Assembly (NCBI GenBank): GCA_023418355.1
Contig: JAEZZU010000337.1
Coordinates: 1-64,000 of the forward strand
Source: Pseudomonadota bacterium
Lineage (GTDB): Bacteria; Pseudomonadota; Gammaproteobacteria; Burkholderiales; Burkholderiaceae_C
DNA: 64,000 nt
Direction of reading: 5' to 3'
The notes under the pieces were generated by a model. That model was not told where the DNA came from, ran no database searches, and saw nothing but the letters and a program-made list of their open reading frames with translations. The position numbers and the translations under genes were made by a program. Below are positions 54,753 through 63,065 of this stretch, piece by piece; the first letter of the stretch is position 1; each line of letters starts with the position of its first letter.

Positions 54753-57700
54753 CTAGTTGTTCTTTCCTGCTCCAAACAGGTCAGCGTTGGCTGCAAAGAT
54801 GGCAGGCCACTGGTTTTGTTCTTTCGGGAAACGCACCACGATATAGCCGAGGTCTTCTAACTTTTGGTTCACCTGCTGGTCTTTAGCAGATTGACCTTCG
54901 GCATCGTGGTGTGGCCCATCAATGAAAACTGCCAAGTTAAAGTCATCGTAATAAAAGTCTGCGTTCACACCTGCTACCACAATTGTGTGCTGTGCGCGGT
55001 CGGGTTTGAGGTATCCGTGTTGCTCGACATGCTCCAACCATGCTTTTTCTAGTGAGCTCAATGACATGCGCTCTAGTTCTGCACTGTGTTGCTCCGGCGC
55101 ACGGCCTTGCGAGCCTTGTACGGAGTTTGAGCTGGTGAGGCGGCACAACACATCTTGTAGCTGCCCCTTAGCTTCTTTGTCCTGGCGGTCAATCAGGGGG
55201 TGGTCTGGCTGGTTGTAATAAGAGAGCAAGCAACGGTAGCAGCCAGCTTCACACAGGGGGTGGCCATGCTCGTCCAGTTCTTGCGTAAGTTGGCTGGCAT
55301 CCCAAGACTCACCATGTACAGGTGCTTCGTAGTGCATGATGCGCAGTGCTTCTGCAGCCACCGCTTGCAAGGCTTGAGGCTCTGTGGCGATGCGTGTTAG
55401 GACACCTGCACCGCCTTCCGCAGCTTCGAAGAAAAGAATTGATTGGCGGTTGTCGCGGCCCGGTAAAGGCTCACCTACCAACTCACTTTCTTCCAACTGG
55501 TACACAGCCTCAATGCCGCGTTTGAGCGCGTATTGCAGGGTAGTCATCGTGGTTTCAGACAACACGCCCAATGCGTGGTGAGGCTTCACCAGCAAGATAT
55601 TGCGGCGGTCTTCCACGAAAGGCACGATGCGCTGGGGTGGTGTCTTGTCTGGCAGTGTTTCCTCGGAATCACCGTCTTCATTCTCACCACCTACCCAATG
55701 TCCACTGGCTGGGTTAATCAAAAAGCCCAGCACTTTTTTATCTTTACGGCGCTTCCAGCCGTAGTTCATGCGCCAGATAGTTGCCGTTGGGCCGTATTGG
55801 AGCTCTAGGATGGGGCCTTTCTCATCAGAAACAACGGACGTAAACATCTGCAGCTTGCCATCCGCTTGTGCAAACTGCAGCGTGGTTTGCATCTCATAGC
55901 CCTGACGTACCCGTTCTTCCTCATTGGCGGTAATGCGTTCTGCACGCTTGGTTGATACGTTTTCGATGCGATAGAGGTTTTTGACTTCCTCAGCACCGGC
56001 AAGAGAAGCATCACAAGAGACACAGCGGTCTAAGTCACGCTGTGTTCGGAAATGACCATAGCCACAGACTGGGCACAAGCGCGCCACCTCTGTATTGAGG
56101 TTGGCACCTTCTGCGACTTGGTCTTGGCCACTGATGGTGAGCAAGGCTTTGGTCACACGGTACTGGCTGCCTTCGTGATAGATAAGGCTGTAGGGACCAA
56201 ATTCGCTCAATGCCAGAAAACGGGGACGCGATAAAAAGCTTTCGCGACCGATATTGCCGCGCCGGGCAGGGATATATGCCATCAAAGGCAGACGCGGGAA
56301 GTTGTAGCCAGGCAAAAAGCCTTGGCTAGCCAAATAGCGATAGGTATAGAAGTCACTATTGAATGCGCTTTCGCCAGCCAATAAAAGGTCGCGTTGCTTA
56401 CGTGCTTCGTTATGCCGTTGTTGGGCTTCGCGTCGCTCGCGCTCGCTAGCAGCAGGGTTGTTTTCCTTTTTGTAGTTCAGCTCAATAGCTTGTGCTGTGG
56501 CTCGGTAAAGGTCTCGCCAGCGATTGAGTGCAGTATTGAACTCTTGGAAAGCTCGCTTGAAAACGGATTCAGGCCATGCAGGCGTGAACCATGGAGCACG
56601 CTCGGGAGTGAGTTCATCCTTGAGCATGCCAAGGACTTTCAAGCCTCGCTCATGTGCACGGCGCTGAGATGCTGGGTTGGATAAGTCATCGGACAAATCT
56701 TGCAGCAAGGGCAAATCTTTGGGCTTTTCCATGTCCAGAAGGTCACGAATACTGCTGCCCAGTTTCTTACCTGTTTCAGCCAGCCAAATGGCCTGTAGGT
56801 GGCTTTGCACCAATTCCCGATTAGCAAGGTCTAACGTGGGGGCGTTGACTTGCCCATGCACCATGCGCACTGGGTCACGGAAGTAATACTGGTCATGTGG
56901 CGACTGACTAGCGCAATAAGTAATGACTAGTGCTGGCTGGCCTGCACGACCCGCACGGCCGCTACGCTGCGCATAGTTAGCTGGTGTTGGTGGAACATTG
57001 CGCATGTACACGGTGTTGAGCGACGAAATATCCACCCCCAACTCCATGGTCGGAGAGCAAAACATGACCGGGAGCCATTCGAGCTCATGTCCATGCTTTT
57101 GCCTCCACTCATCGCGGTCCTTCTCTGTGAAACGAAAGCGTGCCTCTCGCTCCATCCGGTCGTCTTGCCCAACTTGGGCAGTGTGCTCTCGCGCTTCAAA
57201 GTCAAACAGTCGATGCGTCGCATCGCCCAACAGCTTGGCGATATTTTGATAAAGGTTTTTGAAGAATGCGTTGTCGTGAGACTGTGCCGTGGGCTTGCCA
57301 TCACCCAGCGTCCAAAGCATGGCGCTGCCGCTGAGCTGCCAGCCTGTGAGGCCAAAGTCAGTCTCTTCTTTGCGTACCAAGCCATAGCTTTCGGCAGCCT
57401 TCAGCAAGGCATTCACAACCTCAGGATAGGTGGCATCTTTGATGTCCTTATAGTAAGGATTCGCACCACCCCAAGTGCTGCCCCTGCGAAGGGCTTTGCC
57501 TAAGCGGGAGCGGCTTGAGCCAATCACCAAATACTCTTCAATCTTTTGGCGTTTGACTCGTACGTTGTTCTCATCTTTCGGGCGCTGAGTGACGAACCAC
57601 TTAGCTGGCACTGGGCGCTCGTCTTCAGTGAAGCCCCAAGGCTCACACAGGTTGGCAAAGCTCACCGTACGTAACTGGTCCAGCTCTGTGCGGTCTAAGT

Positions 57701-60068
57701 ATCTGGAGGCAATACACAATCCCTCGCGCATAAACCCAAATAACTGGCGTAACACTTGTGCTCGCTCGGCAGGTTTTGCTGCACGCAATACTTGTGGTGC
57801 TTCGCTCCATTCAGCTTCATCCGCGGCCAAGTCATCAATGTCTTGGTACTGCACCTGCATCAAGCCCAACTGCTCTAGGTTGGGATTGTTGAAGCGCCAG
57901 CCTCTGCGCAGGTCGTAAAACATGCGGTACCCCAAAATGGCACGCATTGCTTCTTGCACTTGCCTGCGAGCATTTCCTTTGACGTCAGGCTGCTGCATGT
58001 ACTCAGCGCGGACAGCATAGTCATCGCGCTGAAAACCTAAGGCGTCAAAGACAGCATTCGCTATGTCTTTTTCAGACAAAGTGTGATTTGAAGCGTTTTC
58101 CAATGCAGAGAACAAAGCTGCTCTGGTCAGCAAGACTTGCAAGAAGTCATTGAAGTGACCTGCCTGAAGTGCTGCATCTTGCCGGTTATCCGAGAAGCCC
58201 AGAACTTTCTTAGCCTCGGGAGATAGCTCTTGGTCCTGTTCGTACAAATAGCGCAGCGCTGCCAACGTAAGCATGGTGGTAGCCGAGCTTCGACCTTCAC
58301 CTGAAAGGGCTGTCAAGCGTAGTGAATCTTTACCGCTGCTGGTGTGTGTAACCCCACAGGAGAGGCAAAAACGAAAGCTACCTGGTACAAACCAAGCCTT
58401 CAAGCCATCCTTGCCAGTTAAGCTCCCACTAGGAGTGACATTGACCTGCTGAGGGACAAATTTTTTCCATGTTGGCTTAACGCGCCATTCACCATCCGCA
58501 CGCTCTTCCAGCCAGGTTTCTGGATAGTTTTCAGGGTTTGCGTCATCCCAAATGTGGCTTGTATCAGGCATGAGATAGCCAGCTTTGATGCCATCATCTT
58601 CATGCTCACGCTCTTCAATATTGCGCACGGAAAAACGCCGGCCTTCAGGAGCATCTTGGTCCCAGACGGGGATGTATTCCTGCCCACAATCCCGGCAGAA
58701 GTGCACGTTGTACAAATTACGATTTCGGTCTCCAGGTACAAACTGCTGGCCATCCAGAGTAATTGCACGCTGCCCTGACGCTTCTAAGGTGGTGAAAACC
58801 TTGCCACCACCTGAAATGAATTGGTGCAGCTTGAAGGCGAACAGTGGCTTGCCTGCATCTGTGACGCTATAGGCTGCCAATAAAAAATGCTGCAAATACT
58901 GGCGGCATTCTTCTTTGCTCAACCCTGATGCATTTGCGAGTTCCTGTGCTGCATCCCCCAATGTTTTAGGTTGTGCGCGCCGAGGCTTTCCGCTTTCATA
59001 GGTAAGGCCTAAGGTGAGTTCGACCCAAATGGAGACAGGGTGCTGTGCGAGTTCAGCAAAGCTTAAGCTGTCAGGTACTCCTGCACGAATCGCCGCGGCG
59101 AGCTTGGGAGCAACCGTAGCCAAGGTTTCTGATTCTGGGGTGGTGCGTCGAAGCGTTTCGGTGATGATGTTCGTGACAGGAATCTTGGTCCCGAAGAGAC
59201 GTGATGCGACCTCTGCGACCTTGGCGTTGCGCTCTAACTCTGTTCCCTCGGTAGCCATGGTGGCTGAGGTACCTATGCAGACGAGCTCATCCGCGAGCGC
59301 CTCACGAACACGACGCACCAAGAGCGCTACATCAGCACCTTGCCGGCCACGGTATGTGTGGAGCTCGTCCAAAACTAGAAACTTCAGTCCCTTGGCATTC
59401 GCAATCACTTGCTGGTCAATCGCATTTTGGCGAGTGAGCAAAAGCTCCAGCATCATGAAGTTAGTCAGCAAAATGTCGGGAGGATTGGCTTTCATGGCCT
59501 CTCGCTCTTCCGTACTTTCTTGCCCAGTAAAGCGGCCAAAAGTGACAGCACGAGCCGCAGGGTCAGCCCCAAGGAATTTTTTTAATTCCTCCAACTGGCT
59601 GTTGGCCAACGCGTTCATGGGGTAGACAACGATGGCCCGTGTTCGAGGAGTCTTGTCTGCTTTTTTTGCTTTGAGGCAGTAGTCGATGACGGGGATGAAA
59701 TAGGACAGCGATTTCCCAGACCCCGTACCTGTTGTCAATACATAGCTTTCACCGGAAGATGCCAAACCGATGGCTTCGACTTGATGTCGGTACAAAGGAA
59801 GCGTCTGCCCAGCCGATGAAGGACTTTTGCCAAAACGAAAGATTTCAGCGCACTCTTGGCTCAAGTGGCCTGTTGTGCAAAGGTCTTCAACCGTACCGCC
59901 TGGTTGAAAGTTGGGGTTGACCTGGATTAGTGGTTCGGGCCAGTACTTTTGGGAGCTGTACTCCCTATCCACGAAGGCACGGATGTCATCGGCCTTGATA
60001 CGCGTGAAGCTGCGCGTGAACTGAGCGTATTCATCGACTAACTTTTGGCGAAACTCAAAGACGTTCAT
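54753..60068 (-). CDS. Giant DEAD/DEAH helicase with DUF1998 region and C-terminal nuclease-like domain
   Basis: A 1771-residue protein. The N-terminal helicase has Walker A TTGTGSGKSLSY (about 115) and VLDELHTYRG (about 234); the second RecA domain ends in QRSGRAGRAGQ (about 1036). A zinc-like CPVCGYGH..CVSCDA site (about 1333) and EAGCYRCLLSYYNQ (about 1613) mark the DUF1998/MrfA-type region. The C-terminal 80 residues (VNADFYYDDFNLAVFIDGPH, about 1716, then GYIVVRFP) look like a Vsr/DUF559 nuclease fold. In DISARM, helicase and DUF1998 are usually separate proteins (DrmA, DrmB); in Druantia the DUF1998 helicase DruE is large. The ATG at 60068 has AAGGGAGAG upstream. Confidence 0.82.
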   Translation of the reverse strand: MNVFEFRQKLVDEYAQFTRSFTRIKADDIRAFVDREYSSQKYWPEPLIQVNPNFQPGGTVEDLCTTGHLSQECAEIFRFGKSPSSAGQTLPLYRHQVEAIGLASSGESYVLTTGTGSGKSLSYFIPVIDYCLKAKKADKTPRTRAIVVYPMNALANSQLEELKKFLGADPAARAVTFGRFTGQESTEEREAMKANPPDILLTNFMMLELLLTRQNAIDQQVIANAKGLKFLVLDELHTYRGRQGADVALLVRRVREALADELVCIGTSATMATEGTELERNAKVAEVASRLFGTKIPVTNIITETLRRTTPESETLATVAPKLAAAIRAGVPDSLSFAELAQHPVSIWVELTLGLTYESGKPRRAQPKTLGDAAQELANASGLSKEECRQYLQHFLLAAYSVTDAGKPLFAFKLHQFISGGGKVFTTLEASGQRAITLDGQQFVPGDRNRNLYNVHFCRDCGQEYIPVWDQDAPEGRRFSVRNIEEREHEDDGIKAGYLMPDTSHIWDDANPENYPETWLEERADGEWRVKPTWKKFVPQQVNVTPSGSLTGKDGLKAWFVPGSFRFCLSCGVTHTSSGKDSLRLTALSGEGRSSATTMLTLAALRYLYEQDQELSPEAKKVLGFSDNRQDAALQAGHFNDFLQVLLTRAALFSALENASNHTLSEKDIANAVFDALGFQRDDYAVRAEYMQQPDVKGNARRQVQEAMRAILGYRMFYDLRRGWRFNNPNLEQLGLMQVQYQDIDDLAADEAEWSEAPQVLRAAKPAERAQVLRQLFGFMREGLCIASRYLDRTELDQLRTVSFANLCEPWGFTEDERPVPAKWFVTQRPKDENNVRVKRQKIEEYLVIGSSRSRLGKALRRGSTWGGANPYYKDIKDATYPEVVNALLKAAESYGLVRKEETDFGLTGWQLSGSAMLWTLGDGKPTAQSHDNAFFKNLYQNIAKLLGDATHRLFDFEAREHTAQVGQDDRMEREARFRFTEKDRDEWRQKHGHELEWLPVMFCSPTMELGVDISSLNTVYMRNVPPTPANYAQRSGRAGRAGQPALVITYCASQSPHDQYYFRDPVRMVHGQVNAPTLDLANRELVQSHLQAIWLAETGKKLGSSIRDLLDMEKPKDLPLLQDLSDDLSNPASQRRAHERGLKVLGMLKDELTPERAPWFTPAWPESVFKRAFQEFNTALNRWRDLYRATAQAIELNYKKENNPAASERERREAQQRHNEARKQRDLLLAGESAFNSDFYTYRYLASQGFLPGYNFPRLPLMAYIPARRGNIGRESFLSRPRFLALSEFGPYSLIYHEGSQYRVTKALLTISGQDQVAEGANLNTEVARLCPVCGYGHFRTQRDLDRCVSCDASLAGAEEVKNLYRIENVSTKRAERITANEEERVRQGYEMQTTLQFAQADGKLQMFTSVVSDEKGPILELQYGPTATIWRMNYGWKRRKDKKVLGFLINPASGHWVGGENEDGDSEETLPDKTPPQRIVPFVEDRRNILLVKPHHALGVLSETTMTTLQYALKRGIEAVYQLEESELVGEPLPGRDNRQSILFFEAAEGGAGVLTRIATEPQALQAVAAEALRIMHYEAPVHGESWDASQLTQELDEHGHPLCEAGCYRCLLSYYNQPDHPLIDRQDKEAKGQLQDVLCRLTSSNSVQGSQGRAPEQHSAELERMSLSSLEKAWLEHVEQHGYLKPDRAQHTIVVAGVNADFYYDDFNLAVFIDGPHHDAEGQSAKDQQVNQKLEDLGYIVVRFPKEQNQWPAIFAANADLFGAGKNN

Positions 60069-60193
60069 GGCTCTCCCTTGCCGTACCCACAAATAGATTT
60101 AGATGTATCTTAGTTTGTAAGCAGCACGGAGGAAGAACCCATCTTTTAGACTTTTGATTTACCTACACTCAACTGCGCACCCAGCCGGCCCCA

Positions 60194-60736
60194 ATGAAAC
60201 CCCAAAGCTCTTCCAACCGCCCTGTACCCACGCTGTTCTTAGACTTCGACGACGTGATTGCGTTGAATGAAGAGAAGGGCTATGGGGGCTACGACATACT
60301 CGCACCCTCTCCCCCCGCTGACCTCTGGGAGCGTCTCTTCAGCCAAGAAGCGACAGCTGTGCTGATGCAAGTCGTTGAAGAATTCAAACCACGGGTTGTT
60401 GTGACGACCAGCTGGCTTCGTTTTCTGGACCGTGAAGGTTTTGTACAAATATTTCAGCGGACCGGACTTAGCTGTATCGCACAGCAACTACATCCCCATT
60501 GGGAAGCAGTTCAGCTTCGAGGGCAGACAAGGCGGCAGGCAATTGACATCTGGATGTCTAAGCACCATCAAGGTGAGACATACGTGATACTGGATGATGC
60601 CTTAAGCGGAACTGGCCTGACCAACTCCGCCCATCAAAAGCAGGGACGTGTCATCCTGTGCGAAGTGTCAGTGGGCCTGAAATTTTCACACTTACCTGCA
60701 ATTCGTAATGCCTTAAGCATTCCAAGTTCAGCTTGA
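60194..60736 (+). CDS. HAD-like protein (HAD_SAK-type)
   Basis: A 180-residue protein beginning with a HAD motif I, TLFLDFDDVIALNE (Asp-x-Asp), followed by VVVTTSWLRFL (threonine/serine motif II) and VILDDALSG (acidic motif IV). This resembles the HAD domain found in RNA-repair 'Swiss army knife' proteins; a phosphatase acting on nucleic-acid ends is plausible but unproven. Divergent from the helicase operon across a 125-bp promoter region. Confidence 0.65.
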   Translation: MKPQSSSNRPVPTLFLDFDDVIALNEEKGYGGYDILAPSPPADLWERLFSQEATAVLMQVVEEFKPRVVVTTSWLRFLDREGFVQIFQRTGLSCIAQQLHPHWEAVQLRGQTRRQAIDIWMSKHHQGETYVILDDALSGTGLTNSAHQKQGRVILCEVSVGLKFSHLPAIRNALSIPSSA

Positions 60737-60804
60737 ACAGGCCTCTCAGTCGAAAGACGTGATTCGCCTTATCTGCCAATGCATTACGATTTCCGATAGG
60801 GCAA

Positions 60805-61098
60805 TCATGGACCTTCATCAGGGGTTGAGCCTTCAGCTAACACTTTCTGGCTTTTCTTTCGCTTTTTAAGAATCCCTAAAAGGCTTGAGTACAGAGCAAG
60901 TGCATCCACACCAATCGCGTCACACCATTCAGAGAGCTCAATTAAGTCAAGACGTCGCTCACCCACCTCACAACGGCTAACGTATTGCTGAGTCTTTCCA
61001 AGACGCTTTGAAAGCTCTAGCTGCGAAATGTCTTTCTCAAGTCGTTGATGCTTAAGAAGTTCCAAAAAAATCTTGTACTCGGGAGTATGAAGAGGCAT
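60805..61098 (-). CDS. XRE-family helix-turn-helix regulator
   Basis: A 97-residue protein with a Cro/CI helix-turn-helix (about 20-70): DISQLELSKRLGKTQQYVSR and CEVGERRLDLIELSEWCDAI. The ATG at 61098 begins MPLHTPEYKIFLELL; the frame continues to a TTG at 61143. It should bind the palindrome at 61146-61189. The Lys/Arg-rich C-terminus is unusual but short. Confidence 0.8.
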   Translation of the reverse strand: MPLHTPEYKIFLELLKHQRLEKDISQLELSKRLGKTQQYVSRCEVGERRLDLIELSEWCDAIGVDALALYSSLLGILKKRKKSQKVLAEGSTPDEGP

Positions 61099-61145
61099 GC
61101 CCTTGCGGCTCTTAGCGTTAAAGGTCGCGTAGCATGACGTCAACT

Positions 61146-61189
61146 CATGTTTACACCAAAATGATGTACATCATTTTGGTGTAAACATG
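61146..61189. promoter_or_regulatory. Perfect 44-bp palindromic operator
   Basis: The half CATGTTTACACCAAAATGAT (61146-61165) is followed by GTAC and then by its exact complement (61170-61189). It sits between the divergent XRE gene and the gene at 61187, whose ATG is the palindrome's last three bases, so bound repressor would block both promoters. Confidence 0.8.
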
Positions 61190-61555
61190 AAAGCAGACCT
61201 CAAAACACTGGGCGATATGCCTAAACCTTGTGCACATCTGTCAGGCCTTGCCCTAGAGCTCGAGTACGTGAAGTCTCGTGGACTGGCCTACCTGCGATGC
61301 TCCGAAGACAACTTCGCCATGTTCAATCGTGAGACCAATGAGTTGACTATTTTTGGTGAATCAATCGAAATAGCAGCAAGCTCATTTCACACCAACGAAG
61401 CAGCGGAAGTGTTACGAGATGCCCAGACATTGGGAGCTACCTTTACCATCAAGGATGGTGGTAGATGCCATTGCTGCATTGAAGATGTTCGATGCGATGG
61501 TGATACATACGTTGAGGCTGCACTTCGTGCTTTGATTGCTTACCGCACCAAGTAG
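61187..61555 (+). CDS. Unknown 122-residue protein paired with XRE regulator
   Basis: I do not recognise the family. The protein has one cysteine/histidine cluster, GGRCHCCIEDVRCDG (about 91-105), and an N-terminal region LSGLALELEYVKSRGLAYLRC. There is no signal peptide. The ATG lies within the operator palindrome and has no ribosome binding site in front, so translation may be leaderless or begin at Met11. The pairing with a regulator suggests a self-regulated two-gene unit such as a toxin-antitoxin or control module. Confidence 0.5.
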   Translation: MKADLKTLGDMPKPCAHLSGLALELEYVKSRGLAYLRCSEDNFAMFNRETNELTIFGESIEIAASSFHTNEAAEVLRDAQTLGATFTIKDGGRCHCCIEDVRCDGDTYVEAALRALIAYRTK

Positions 61556-61841
61556 CACCTTAGGCCTGCCTGCAAAAAACCACTCTTTGCTTTGTTATCC
61601 TCAATTCCAGATAGCATTCGACATGCATCGCCTAAGAAACGAGCAAAGCTTACAAAAGTAGTCCAGACTACGAAGTTCAGCGCAAACCACGGAAGTGAAG
61701 CACTTTGGGACCTCATAAAAAGCTCTAGGGCCAAATGCAAGTTTCTTGCATTACCTCTCTTGAACTCTTTACTGTTTGCTCTCAAAACTTCAATCATTCA
61801 ACTGTTGATGTGGGAAACATTTTGATTAAAAACACTGCTAC
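61556..61841. other. Right end of the island, no gene
   Basis: About 286 bp without a supported gene. The only notable element is TGTGGGAAA (61809-61817), a one-base variant of the repeat near the left end. A frame running from 61735 into the host thyA has no recognisable island protein. Confidence 0.5.
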
Positions 61842-61850
61842 ATCACAAAA
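61842..61850 (-). repeat. Right terminal inverted repeat of the island
   Basis: ATCACAAAA, the inverted copy of TTTTGTGAT at 28952-28960, directly followed by the 6-bp core CCACCT. Confidence 0.75.
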
Positions 61851-62208
61851 CCACCTGCTCTACCAGTTCTATGTCGCCAATGGCAAGCTGTCCTCGCAGC
61901 TGTACATCCGCAGCTCGGACAGCTTTCTGGGCCTGCCCTACAACATTGCATCGCTGGCCCTGCTGACCCATATGCTGGCCCAGCAGTGCGATCTGGTGCC
62001 GCATGAAATTGTGGTCAGCATCGGTGACCTGCACGCCTACTCCAACCACATGGAGCAGATCCAGCTGCAGCTGACACGTACGCCCCGAGCATTGCCGCGC
62101 CTGAACATACTGCGCAAGCCAGCGTCCATCTACGACTACCGCTTCGAAGACTTTGTGATCGAAGACTACGATCCCTACCCAGGCATCAAGGCCCCCATCG
62201 CAGTCTGA
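61851..62208 (+). pseudogene. thyA: 3' part of the host thymidylate synthase
   Basis: About 118 codons completing ThyA ([20 protein letters not shown]...GIKAPIAV), including the dUMP-binding [18 protein letters not shown] and [11 protein letters not shown] segments. Joined to 28470-28952 it would restore a normal-length protein in frame, confirming that the island interrupted a functional gene. It has no promoter or start of its own. Confidence 0.95.
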
Positions 62209-62250
62209 AGACTGCAGGCACGCAGCAAGAGCATGCCGCCATTTGCCATC

Positions 62251-62275
62251 CGTGGCAGACAGCGCTTCTGCCACG
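62251..62275 (+). terminator. Possible terminator after host thyA
   Basis: CGTGGCAGA (62251-62259) pairs with TCTGCCACG (62267-62275) around a 7-nt loop, followed by CGGTTTC. The stem is perfect but the T-run is short, so this is a weak terminator or a stability hairpin between thyA and folA. Confidence 0.4.
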
Positions 62276-62439
62276 CGGTTTCACCGGGGTACGCGACCAT
62301 CCACTACGTGTGAAATCGCTCCAAAATCCAGAGCATCTAGCGCTTGTTATTCATAGATTTCAGATAAAAATCCATCCAAAGTCTATGAATGACGGGCGCT
62401 AGCAGCTCTCTTTTTTTCAATAGACATTGCACTGAGCCC

Positions 62440-62940
62440 ATGGCCATCCATCTGATTTATGCACGCGCTGCCAATGGCGTGATTGGTCTGAACAACACCA
62501 TGCCCTGGCATCTGCCTGAAGATCTGGCGCACTTCAAGCAACTGACCAGCGGCAACCCTGTCATCATGGGCCGCAAGACCTGGGATTCGCTGCCCGAGCG
62601 CTTCCGCCCTCTGCCCGGTCGCACCAATATCGTGGTCACACGCAATACCGACTGGAGCGCCGAAGGCGTGGTCCGTGCAAGCAGTCTGGAAGAAGCGCTG
62701 CGCGTCGGTGCGGAGCACGGCGACACCGTCTGGGTCATGGGTGGCGCCCAGATCTACGCACAGGCCCTGCCGCTGGCGGATGTGGTGGAAATGACCATCA
62801 TCCACCAGGACTATGCAGGTGACGCCTATGCGCCAGCGCTGGATGCGCAATGGCGGGAAACTGCCCGCGAAGACCATGTCAGCGCCAAAGGCCTGCCCTT
62901 CAGCTTTGTGCGCTACGAGCGACAGGGCGCTGCAGACTGA
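62440..62940 (+). CDS. folA: Dihydrofolate reductase
   Basis: A 166-residue DHFR. IYARAANGVIGLNNTMPWHL at the N-terminus, DLAHFKQLT, VIMGRKTWDSL (about 45-55), RTNIVVTRN and the NADPH loop VMGGAQIYAQAL (about 98) are all present. It regenerates tetrahydrofolate consumed by ThyA, which explains its place after thyA. The island separates it from the thyA promoter by 33 kb, so expression must rely on a local promoter or on island transcription. Start at 62440 chosen by homology to the family N-terminus. Confidence 0.93.
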   Translation: MAIHLIYARAANGVIGLNNTMPWHLPEDLAHFKQLTSGNPVIMGRKTWDSLPERFRPLPGRTNIVVTRNTDWSAEGVVRASSLEEALRVGAEHGDTVWVMGGAQIYAQALPLADVVEMTIIHQDYAGDAYAPALDAQWRETAREDHVSAKGLPFSFVRYERQGAAD

Positions 62941-63065
62941 TCCGTAAATTCCCTGAATCTGCTCTGGGTTGGTGCAAGGCAGGATTGACGTCTTTGCTGC
63001 ATTGCAACAATATAGAACGCCCGTTCGATTTCACCGCGCGCTTTTTTGTTGAAGGTTGCCCCGCC

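Larger units (their letters stand above)
28952..61850. mobile_element. 33-kb genomic island inserted in thyA
   Basis: The two halves of the host thyA flank this block, which gives direct evidence of insertion. Both ends carry TTTTGTGAT in inverted orientation. Immediately outside them are the 6-bp cores TCATCT (28946-28951) and CCACCT (61851-61856), both encoding the Cys-His-Leu region of ThyA with only synonymous differences. Inside are a replacement thyA, a multi-recombinase operon and nuclease/helicase modules. Codon use changes sharply along the island, suggesting modules of different origin. There is no tRNA gene, conjugation gene or phage structural gene. Confidence 0.9.

Noticed and set aside
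44625..60068. Canonical DISARM class 1 or Druantia
   Set aside because: A separate DrmA, DrmB and DrmC are missing and a DUF262-HNH pair is added; for Druantia the SNF2 and methylase partners do not fit. Hence only 'DISARM-like'.
28952..61850. Integrative conjugative element or prophage
   Set aside because: No relaxase, type IV secretion, replication or phage structural gene is visible, and no tRNA lies at either end.
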